This document shows, piece after piece, positions 23,645 to 29,555 of a DNA stretch of 29,555 nucleotides (within the stretch, counting starts at the first letter, position 1; each line of letters starts with the position of its first letter). Source of the stretch: Sphingomonas sp. (lineage in GTDB: Bacteria > Pseudomonadota > Alphaproteobacteria > Sphingomonadales > Sphingomonadaceae); the NCBI GenBank assembly GCA_030146605.1, contig JASLBO010000036.1, positions 1 through 29,555 on the forward strand. The letters are read 5' to 3'. The notes beneath the pieces were generated by a model, which was not told the DNA's origin, did no database searches, and was given only the letters and a program-made list of their open reading frames with translations. Position numbers and translations under genes: made by a program.

Positions 23645-25573
23645 ATGTTGAAGACCTGTTTCAGTTCGCTGCTCGCCATCGCGGCAGCCTCGCCTGCCTT
23701 TGCCCAGATCGCCGACGACCCGGAAAACGCTGCGGATACGGTCCTGGTCACCGCCTCGCGCTCGGGCGAAGGCGTGCCACTATCGCAACTCGCCGCCTCC
23801 GCCACGGTGCTCGATGCCGCGGCGCTGGAGCAGCGCCAGACCCGCATCGTCTCCGACATCCTGCGCGATGTGCCCGGCGTGGCGGTGAGCCGGCTGGGGG
23901 GCGTCGGCGGGCAGACGCAGCTGCGTATCCGCGGCACCGAAGGCAATCACGTGCTGGTCCTCATCGACGGAATCGAGGCGGCAGATCCCTTTTACGGCGA
24001 GTTCGATTTCGGCACGCTGATCGCCGATCCGGAAGCCCGGATCGAGGTGCTGCGGGGGCAGCAGAGCGCGCTCTACGGCTCGGACGCGATCGGCGGAGTC
24101 ATCAATTACATCACGCTGTCCGGCGCCGAGGCGCCGGGCTTCGTAACCCGCGCGGAAGGCGGATCCTTCGGCACGTTCAACGGCGCGGCGCGCGCGGCGG
24201 GCGCAGACGGCGATTTCGACTATGCGGTTTCGGGCGGGTACAACCGCACCAAGGGCTTCGCCACCGCGCGCAACGGCTCGCGTGAGCTGGGTTCCGAAAT
24301 CGGCGCGGCGAGCGCCAAGCTCAACTGGACGCCCTCGGCAGGGTTCAAGCTGAGCGCGGTGGGCCGCTACAGCACGACCGCTGCGGAGACGAACGACTCC
24401 GAGAGCGACTTTTCCAGCCCGCTGTTCGGCTATATCGTCGACACGCCGGGCGCACGTTTCGTCAATCGCGCCTTTTACGGCCTGGTGCGCGCGGAAGTGA
24501 CGGCGCTGGACGGGCGCTGGACCAATTCGGTGTCGGCTCAGATCGTCGACGCCACCCGCCGCAACTATGACGCGACCGGCCGGACCGGCGGCGACAAGGG
24601 CCAGCGTTACAAGGGCTCGCTCGTGTCCAGCCTGAGACTCGACACCGGCGCGGTGACGCACCGGATCACCGGCGCGGTGGATTTGGAGCGCGAGCAGTTT
24701 CGCAACACGACGCCTTCGTCCTTCACTTTCCAGGGCCGCCGCGACACCGAGAATCTCGGCCTGGTCGGCCAGTATGAGCTGACCGCCGGCGGGCTCTCGT
24801 TCGGCGGATCGGTGCGGCACGACGACAATAACCGCTTCGACGATGCGACCACCTGGCGCGTCCAGGGCAGCTACAGACTGCCCGGCGGCACGCGCGTGCG
24901 CGCCGCTTATGGCACCGGCGTCAAGAACCCCGGCTATTACGAACTCTACGGCTTCTCCGACGGCCGCTATATCGGCAACCCCAACCTGAAGCCGGAAAAG
25001 TCCGAAGGCTGGGAAGCCGGGATCGAGCAGAGCTTCGGCGAGGGGCGCGCGACGATCGGCGCGACCTGGTTCGATTCGACGCTGAAGGACGAGATCTTCA
25101 CCGATTTCCCGCCGCCCACCTTCATCGCCTCGCCGGGCAATCGCACGACCGAATCGACCCAGCACGGCGTCGAGGCCTTTGTCGCGGCGCGGCCGATTTC
25201 GCAGCTGCGGCTGGACGCGGCCTATACCTATCTGAAGGCCCGCGAAAACGGCATGCAGGAGGTCCGGCGGCCGACTCATATCGCGAGCTTCAACGCCACG
25301 GTGTTCAGCACCGACCAGCGATTTTCGAGCACGCTGACGCTGCGCTATAACGGGCGCATGCGCGACGCGGCATTCACCGATCCGAGCTTCGTGCCGGTCA
25401 CGGTATCGTTGCGCGAATACGCGCTGGTGAACCTCGCCGCCAGCTACGCGCTCACGAGCGGCGTTTCGCTCTTCGGCCGGGTCGAGAACCTGTTCGGCGA
25501 GGAATATGAGGAAGTGTTCAGCTACGCGACGCCCGGGCGCGCCGCTTATGGTGGTCTTCGTGTCGCCTTCTGA
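23645..25573 (+). CDS. btuB: Outer-membrane vitamin B12 TonB-dependent receptor BtuB
   Basis: 642 residues (E. coli BtuB about 614). The signal peptide is MLKTCFSSLLAIAAASPAFA|Q. A TonB box, DTVLVTASR, is followed by the plug: SDILRDVPGVAVSRLGG, TQLRIRGTEGNHVLVLIDG and IEVLRGQQSALYGSDAIGG. The barrel ends in the aromatic GGLRVAF. The highly typical RGTEGNHVLVLIDGIE and LYGSDAIGGVIN blocks match BtuB-like receptors. The cobalamin riboswitch directly upstream makes B12 or another corrinoid the expected ligand. The ATG at 23645 follows GGGGGGA. The frame extends upstream through the riboswitch without protein-like sequence. It heads an operon with two further genes. Confidence 0.92.
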   Translation: MLKTCFSSLLAIAAASPAFAQIADDPENAADTVLVTASRSGEGVPLSQLAASATVLDAAALEQRQTRIVSDILRDVPGVAVSRLGGVGGQTQLRIRGTEGNHVLVLIDGIEAADPFYGEFDFGTLIADPEARIEVLRGQQSALYGSDAIGGVINYITLSGAEAPGFVTRAEGGSFGTFNGAARAAGADGDFDYAVSGGYNRTKGFATARNGSRELGSEIGAASAKLNWTPSAGFKLSAVGRYSTTAAETNDSESDFSSPLFGYIVDTPGARFVNRAFYGLVRAEVTALDGRWTNSVSAQIVDATRRNYDATGRTGGDKGQRYKGSLVSSLRLDTGAVTHRITGAVDLEREQFRNTTPSSFTFQGRRDTENLGLVGQYELTAGGLSFGGSVRHDDNNRFDDATTWRVQGSYRLPGGTRVRAAYGTGVKNPGYYELYGFSDGRYIGNPNLKPEKSEGWEAGIEQSFGEGRATIGATWFDSTLKDEIFTDFPPPTFIASPGNRTTESTQHGVEAFVAARPISQLRLDAAYTYLKARENGMQEVRRPTHIASFNATVFSTDQRFSSTLTLRYNGRMRDAAFTDPSFVPVTVSLREYALVNLAASYALTSGVSLFGRVENLFGEEYEEVFSYATPGRAAYGGLRVAF

Positions 25574-25586
25574 CGGGAGCAAGCGC

Positions 25587-26102
25587 ATGGAACGCAATAT
25601 CATCTGGGCGGGCGCGATCGCAGTCGTGACCGTCGGCGGCAGCCTTGCCGCCGCCTGTCTGATGCCCTTCGTGGCGCTTGCCGCGATGGCCGCGACGACG
25701 CTGCCGCGACGCGAGGGCCTTGCGACGATCGCAATCGGCTGGGCCGCAAACCAGGCGATTGGCTTCGGCCTGCTCGGCTATCCGCTCGATGCGGGCGCGC
25801 TGGGCTGGGGCGCGGCGCTCGGCATCGCCGCTCTTGCTGCCTTTGCCGTCGTTCGGCGCACCACCCGCGGATCGGGCGCTGCGCTGCCGCTGCTCGGCGC
25901 CGCCGTGCTGGGCTTCGTGGCCTATGAACTGGTGCTTTATGCCTGGGGGCTCGTTGGCGGCGGCACCGGCGCGTTCACGCCCGCGATCATCGGCCTGCTG
26001 GCGCGCAACGAGGCGCTGTGGCTTGCCGGCATGATCGTGGCGCGTGAAGCGGTGATGCGGCTGGCACCCGGCTGGGCACCAGCGCCGCGCGCAGCAACAT
26101 GA
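25587..26102 (+). CDS. Small integral membrane protein of the B12 operon
   Basis: 171 residues with five or six predicted membrane helices: around IIWAGAIAVVTVGGSLAAAC, LMPFVALAAMAATTL, TIAIGWAANQAIGFGLLGY, ALGWGAALGIAALAAF, LLGAAVLGFVAYELVLYAWG and AIIGLLARNEALWLAGMIVA. I do not recognise a characterised family with confidence. It lies 13 bases after btuB with its own GGGAG site and overlaps the btuF-like gene by four bases, so it is part of the riboswitch-controlled operon and probably takes part in inner-membrane corrinoid or cobalt transport. BtuM occupies a similar genomic place in other proteobacteria. The only cysteine here is at residue 24, which does not match the mid-protein functional Cys I recall for BtuM. 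Confidence 0.75.
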   Translation: MERNIIWAGAIAVVTVGGSLAAACLMPFVALAAMAATTLPRREGLATIAIGWAANQAIGFGLLGYPLDAGALGWGAALGIAALAAFAVVRRTTRGSGAALPLLGAAVLGFVAYELVLYAWGLVGGGTGAFTPAIIGLLARNEALWLAGMIVAREAVMRLAPGWAPAPRAAT

Positions 26103-27022
26103 GCGCGCTTCCCCGCATCGTCTCGCTGCTCCCCAGCGCCACCGAAATCGCGGTAGCGCTGGGGCTCGGCGATGCGCTGGTCGGGAGGTCGCACGAATGT
26201 GACTTCCCGCATTTCGTACGCGACCTGCCGGTCTGCACCGCGACCAAGCTCGAAAAGGGCCTGCGCTCGATCGAGATCGATCGCCGCGTGCAGGAGATCG
26301 TCCGCCAGGGGCTGTCGGTCTATGAGGTCGACGCCGAGCTGCTGCGCCGGCTGAAGCCGGACCTGATCCTCACCCAATCGCAGTGCGCGGTCTGCGCAGT
26401 GACGCCCGCCGACCTCGAGGAATCGCTTTGCGCATGGACCGGGGCGGCACCGCAGCTGCTCTCGCTTGCTCCCGACACCCTGGGTGACGTCTGGAACGAC
26501 TTTCGCGCGGTCGGCGCGGCGGTCGATCGCATGGCCGAGGCGGAGCGGGTGCTCTCGCGCCTGGCCGAGCGCATGGCCGCAATCGGCGACGCTGCCGGAA
26601 GGCGGGGCAGCGTGCCGCGAGTGGCGGCGATCGAATGGTTCGATCCGCTGATGGCCGCGGGCAACTGGGTGCCCGAACTCGTCTCGATCGCGGGTGGCGA
26701 GCCGCTGTTCGTTTCCGCCGGCCAGCATTCGCCGTGGCTCGATTGGGATGTGATGGTTGCGGCGCAGCCCGACGTGATCGTCCTGATGCCGTGTGGCTAT
26801 CAGATTCCGCAGAGCCGCGCCGACATTGATGCGGTCGCCGGCGATCCGCGTTGGGCCGGAATGGCAGCGGTGCAGCGGGGGCAGGTATATGTCGCCGACG
26901 GCCACCATTTCTTCAATCGTCCCGGGCCGCGGCTGGTCGAATCCGCCGCTATCCTGGCTGAGATCTTCGATGCATGGCACGGCTCCGGGGCTATGGCCGG
27001 TACCGGGTGGGAGCGTGTCTGA
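26099..27022 (+). CDS. BtuF-like cobalamin-binding protein without signal peptide
   Basis: 307 residues of the periplasmic-binding-protein type III fold (BtuF/FhuD-like). The N-terminal lobe begins RIVSLLPSATEIAVALGLGD at residue 6, followed by LVGRSHECDFP, DAELLRRLKPDLILTQSQC and CAVCAVTP. The C-terminal lobe includes VAAIEWFDPLMAAGNW, VPELVSIAGGEPLF and QPDVIVLMPCGY. The arrangement matches BtuF-like cobalamin-binding proteins. There is no signal peptide: the conserved first strand starts almost at the N-terminus, so as annotated the protein would stay in the cytoplasm. Its ATG overlaps the stop of the membrane protein gene (ATGA). No BtuC or BtuD gene follows. The role may be corrinoid capture after entry, or export by an unrecognised route. 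Confidence 0.78.
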   Translation: MSALPRIVSLLPSATEIAVALGLGDALVGRSHECDFPHFVRDLPVCTATKLEKGLRSIEIDRRVQEIVRQGLSVYEVDAELLRRLKPDLILTQSQCAVCAVTPADLEESLCAWTGAAPQLLSLAPDTLGDVWNDFRAVGAAVDRMAEAERVLSRLAERMAAIGDAAGRRGSVPRVAAIEWFDPLMAAGNWVPELVSIAGGEPLFVSAGQHSPWLDWDVMVAAQPDVIVLMPCGYQIPQSRADIDAVAGDPRWAGMAAVQRGQVYVADGHHFFNRPGPRLVESAAILAEIFDAWHGSGAMAGTGWERV

Positions 27023-27061
27023 CGAATGAAATAGCGGCCCCCTCCCCGATGGCGCAGGACA

Positions 27062-27077
27062 CCGCCTCAGCAGGCGG
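27062..27077 (+). terminator. Terminator-like hairpin after the B12 operon
   Basis: CCGCCT (27062–27067) and AGGCGG (27072–27077) pair around a CAGC loop, 40 bases after the btuF-like stop. No U-tract. A second small inverted repeat (CAATGC 27108–27113 / GCATTG 27124–27129) follows. Both are candidates only. Confidence 0.35.
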
Positions 27078-27186
27078 CATGACGCGAGCACCGGAACGGA
27101 CGAGGAACAATGCCGGGCTGCCAGCATTGCCAAAGCCGGCGATTTGCGCTGAGGAGCGATCGTCAACGACCAGGAAAGTAGCTACG

Positions 27187-27756
27187 ATGCGCGTCATCAT
27201 CCTCCTCGGGACGGCACTTGCCCTCTCCGCCTGTCAATCGGCGGAGGAGAAGCGCGCGGCCGACACCGGCGAGATCGAAGTGACCGACGCCCCCACCGAT
27301 CAGGTCTCGAGGCTGATCAAGGCCGCGGCGCCGAAGACCGCGGTCACGCCGGGCCTGTGGAAGGCCGAATTGCGCATCGAATCGGTCGATACCGGCCCGG
27401 GAAGCGACAATGCGCAGCAGCTCGCGCTGGCGAAACGCCTCGAGCGCGACGCGACCGAGTGCAAGACCGCCGAGCAATTGAAGCCGTTCGACATCGAGAA
27501 GCTCGAAAACGCCGCCGGCAAATGCACCTTCATCCGTTATGTCGCGAAGCGCGGGAAGGTGGACGCCAAAATCCAGTGCACGAAGCCCGATGCGCCCGCC
27601 ACCGCGATACTGATCAACGGCACCACCTCCGCCAGCGGCTTCGACGTGGCGATCGACAACCAGACCGGCGCCGCGGGACGGCCGGGCTATTCGCGGGTCA
27701 GGATGCGCTCGATCGGGACCCGGGTCGGCGAATGCCCGGCGCAGGCCAAAAGCTGA
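27187..27756 (+). CDS. DUF3617-like lipoprotein
   Basis: 189 residues. The signal sequence MRVIILLGTALALSAC has a lipobox (L-S-A-C, Cys16), so it should be a lipoprotein. The mature part contains TPGLWKAELRIESVD, an internal Cys pair within ATECKTAEQL and GKCTFIRY, and a C-terminal IGTRVGECPAQ. This pattern of PGLW start, central Cys residues and R-x-G-x-C-P end is what I recall for DUF3617 family proteins, common in sphingomonads and of unknown function. The ATG at 27187 has AGGAAAG upstream and gives the lipobox at the right distance. The frame is open from 26974 but that part is not protein-like. It is 164 bases after the B12 operon and probably transcribed separately. Confidence 0.72.
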   Translation: MRVIILLGTALALSACQSAEEKRAADTGEIEVTDAPTDQVSRLIKAAAPKTAVTPGLWKAELRIESVDTGPGSDNAQQLALAKRLERDATECKTAEQLKPFDIEKLENAAGKCTFIRYVAKRGKVDAKIQCTKPDAPATAILINGTTSASGFDVAIDNQTGAAGRPGYSRVRMRSIGTRVGECPAQAKS

Positions 27757-27772
27757 GGCGGCATATCGGCGC

Positions 27773-28216
27773 CTAACGGCTGCGATAGGCGATCCGCCAC
27801 ATCACGCCGCTGATCGCCGCGGCCACGCCCGCGAGAATCGCGCTCGTGGCGAACGCGCTCAGCCAGCGGAACAGCCAGGTGCGGCCGTCCATCGCGGGCA
27901 TGTCGAACATGCCGAAGCCATAGGTCTGCGTGCCGACGAAGATCAGCATCGCGGTCATCGCGCCGACCGCCGCGGCGTGCCACGCACGGCGGAGCCCGGC
28001 GAGGTGGAGCACGAGCCAGATCGGACCGCCCACCGCGGTGATCCCGATCGCGGAGAACAGGCTGCCGATCAACCAGCCGCCGAGCAGAGCGAGCGGATCG
28101 CGCTGGCCGCCGAGCAGCAGAAGGCCGGACACGATTCCCCCGGCGAGCGCGCTGCCCGCGCCGAGCGCCAGCCCGGTACGGTCTATCGTCGTCTCGTAGC
28201 GGCGCGGCGCGCGCAT
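27773..28216 (-). CDS. Small four-helix membrane protein of unknown function
   Basis: 147 residues with about four hydrophobic helices: LALGAGSALAGGIVSGLLLL, LLGGWLIGSLFSAIGITAVG with GPIWLVLHLA after it, AAAVGAMTAMLIFVGTQTYG and FATSAILAGVAAAISGVMW. No family was recognised. The ATG at 28216 gives MRAPRRYETTID but has no clear ribosome binding site in front. The frame continues upstream, and a CTG eight codons earlier (LEQINRRAM) follows GAGAGGGG, so the true start may be there. It lies downstream of the MBL-fold hydrolase on the same strand with a 76-base gap, and converges on the DUF3617 gene, leaving only 16 bases between stops. Confidence 0.6.
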   Translation of the reverse strand: MRAPRRYETTIDRTGLALGAGSALAGGIVSGLLLLGGQRDPLALLGGWLIGSLFSAIGITAVGGPIWLVLHLAGLRRAWHAAAVGAMTAMLIFVGTQTYGFGMFDMPAMDGRTWLFRWLSAFATSAILAGVAAAISGVMWRIAYRSR

Positions 28217-28292
28217 GGCGCGGCGGTTGATCTGTTCCAGAGCCCCTCTCCCGGCGCCACGATACGCCGGTCGGGAAGCGGCCTCAAGCCGG

Positions 28293-29516
28293 TCAGCGCA
28301 GCGCGTCGAGCCGGCCCTCCCTCGTGCACCGTTCGACTTGCACCATATCGGGGCGCCGCGCCGGCGCGCCGAGCGCCGGCACTTCGAACGGCACGCCGAT
28401 CGCCCTCGGAGCGAAGCGAGCCGGGTCACTGCGGGCGCAGGCCTGCATTGCAGCGAGCATGCGCGGCGGCGTGGCATAGCCTTCGCGCGACAGCCGGAAG
28501 GTCCCCCAATGGATCGGCAGCGCGAACGGACGGCCGAGACCGTCCCAAACGCGGAGCGCATCGCGCGGCCCGATATGGCTGCCGCTCGCCATCTGCCCTT
28601 CCTCGAAGCGGAACGCGCCGATCGGGATCGCGGCGAAGCGGATCGGGCCTAGCGCGGCCGCCTCGGCGGGCCATTTGCCGTCGCCGAGACCGGTATCGCC
28701 GGAAAAGAAGATGTTGCCGCCGGGAAGCTGGACGACGAAGCTCGACCAGGAGGCGCGGTTGCGGTCGGCGAACCAGCGGCTGCTCCAATGGTGGTTGCGC
28801 GTCACCGTCACCGTGGCGCGATCGCCGGGACAACTGGCGATCGGGTCGCAGCGAGGAACGCCGCCGTCGCGCTCCGCTCCGTTCGCGCCGAGCGTGATCG
28901 CAGCGCCCCAGTCGAGCGCATGCGCCGGGACGGCGGCCTGGCCGATGACGCTGTCGTTGCCGAGCGAAGTGACGATCGTGGGGCGATCACGATCCCAGAG
29001 CCGCTCGAGCGTCGCCAGGTCCATATGGTCGTAGTGATTGTGGCTGACGAGGACCAGATCGATCTTCGGCAGATCCTCGAACCGCACGCCGGGCTCGGCC
29101 ACGCGCTGCGGGCCGAAGCCGAACGGCCCGGCGCGTTCGCTCCACACCGGATCGGTGAGGATGTTGAGGCCATTGGTCTGGATCAGCACCGTCGCATGCC
29201 CGATCCAGGTGACGCGCATCCGTTCGCCTTCGACCTGCGCCGGCGGCTTCGAGGTCCGTACCGCCACGCGCCCGGGCCAGACCGGCTGCGTCGGGTCACC
29301 GAAGATGCGTCGCGCGATGAAGCCGGCGCGGCTGCTTCCGGCGGGCAGGCGATCGTCGTCGCCGTCGGGATTGAAGAAGCGGGCGCCGTCAAAATGGGCG
29401 CTGGCGGGCCCGCGATAATAGATGCGGTCGAGGAAGTGCGGCAGCATGGTGAGGAGGAGGCAGAGGATCACCACGATCCACAACAGCCCGGCAAGGGCAA
29501 GCTTGAGCAGGCGCAT
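28293..29516 (-). CDS. MBL-fold metallo-hydrolase (NAPE-PLD/UlaG-like), membrane anchored
   Basis: 407 residues. An uncleaved-looking N-terminal helix (KLALAGLLWIVVILCLLLTM) likely anchors the protein in the inner membrane. The metallo-beta-lactamase fold follows: VTWIGHATVLIQTNGLNILT, the zinc motif LVSHNHYDHMD (H-x-H-x-D-H, near residues 155–163), RNHHWSSRWFADRN, IFFSGDTGLGDG (metal Asp) and a final metal His in LPIHWGTF. The W-S-x-R and DxNxxSWSSFV region resembles the N-acyl-phosphatidylethanolamine phospholipase D group, whose bacterial members are mostly uncharacterised. The ATG at 29516 opens with the membrane helix. 39 bases remain to the window edge. Unrelated to the sugar locus as far as can be seen. 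Confidence 0.82.
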   Translation of the reverse strand: MRLLKLALAGLLWIVVILCLLLTMLPHFLDRIYYRGPASAHFDGARFFNPDGDDDRLPAGSSRAGFIARRIFGDPTQPVWPGRVAVRTSKPPAQVEGERMRVTWIGHATVLIQTNGLNILTDPVWSERAGPFGFGPQRVAEPGVRFEDLPKIDLVLVSHNHYDHMDLATLERLWDRDRPTIVTSLGNDSVIGQAAVPAHALDWGAAITLGANGAERDGGVPRCDPIASCPGDRATVTVTRNHHWSSRWFADRNRASWSSFVVQLPGGNIFFSGDTGLGDGKWPAEAAALGPIRFAAIPIGAFRFEEGQMASGSHIGPRDALRVWDGLGRPFALPIHWGTFRLSREGYATPPRMLAAMQACARSDPARFAPRAIGVPFEVPALGAPARRPDMVQVERCTREGRLDALR

Positions 29517-29555
29517 TCGCCCCTATCGCTACGCCGCGGGGTGCAATCAAGCTTG

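Noticed and set aside
23780..25603. A 607-codon minus-strand frame opposite btuB
   Set aside because: Antisense to a receptor with a riboswitch, signal peptide and aromatic C-terminus; no protein features of its own.
25587..26102. Assigning the small membrane protein as BtuM
   Set aside because: Genomic position fits, but its only cysteine is at residue 24 and I cannot see sequence motifs that establish homology.
1..29555. CRISPR arrays, insertion sequences or prophage genes
   Set aside because: No regularly spaced direct repeats, transposase, integrase or phage structural motifs were seen on either strand.

Overview
The window is GC-rich, densely coded chromosomal DNA from a sphingomonad-like alphaproteobacterium (inference: two Caulobacter/Sphingomonas-type TonB-dependent receptors, a tryptophan-halogenase-like flavoprotein inside a glycan locus, and ordinary housekeeping genes at the flanks). 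Most of it, about 1.18–21.9 kb, is one coherent glycan-use locus for galactose- or N-acetylgalactosamine-containing carbohydrate.

Layout. 1–1063: the 5' end of uvrB (running off the left edge) and a secreted DUF6454-like protein. 1183–7598, minus strand: a GH36-type alpha-galactosidase with a Tat-like signal, a DMT/EamA permease, then kbaZ-agaS-agaK, the cytoplasmic GalNAc/GalN catabolic module, with overlapping stop/start codons. 7744–8844, plus strand: an exported amidohydrolase. 8893–9672, minus strand: a DeoR-family AgaR-like repressor. 9842–16276, plus strand: two large TonB-dependent receptors. 16343–21944, plus strand: a flavin-dependent halogenase-like protein, a GH27 + NPCBM glycosidase, a DUF4874/DUF4832 protein and a HAD phosphatase, with 1–74 nt gaps. 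22034–22109: tRNA-Lys(UUU), minus strand. 22204–22977: exonuclease III. 23266–27022: a cobalamin riboswitch followed by btuB, a small membrane protein and a signal-less BtuF-like protein. 27187–29516: a DUF3617-type lipoprotein, a small membrane protein and an MBL-fold hydrolase.

How the locus may work (inference). Receptors import oligosaccharide across the outer membrane. GH27 and GH36 enzymes release terminal alpha-Gal/GalNAc in the periplasm, and the DMT permease takes the sugar into the cytoplasm. AgaK phosphorylates it, AgaS deaminates and isomerises it to tagatose-6-phosphate, and KbaZ belongs to the tagatose phosphate step. Four intergenic regions carry TTTC/TTGCGTT operator-like repeats resembling the AgaR operator: before kbaZ, between GH36 and the amidohydrolase, between the regulator and receptor 1, and before receptor 2. 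They tie the units into one regulon. No GalNAc-6-P deacetylase (AgaA/NagA) and no catalytic aldolase subunit (KbaY/GatY) is visible, so the pathway is either completed elsewhere or altered.

The most interesting points are the shared operator set, the small residues at the GH27 specificity position (suggesting alpha-N-acetylgalactosaminidase rather than alpha-galactosidase), the two missing pathway steps with a co-regulated exported amidohydrolase, the halogenase-like enzyme in a glycan operon, and a B12-riboswitch operon without BtuCD.
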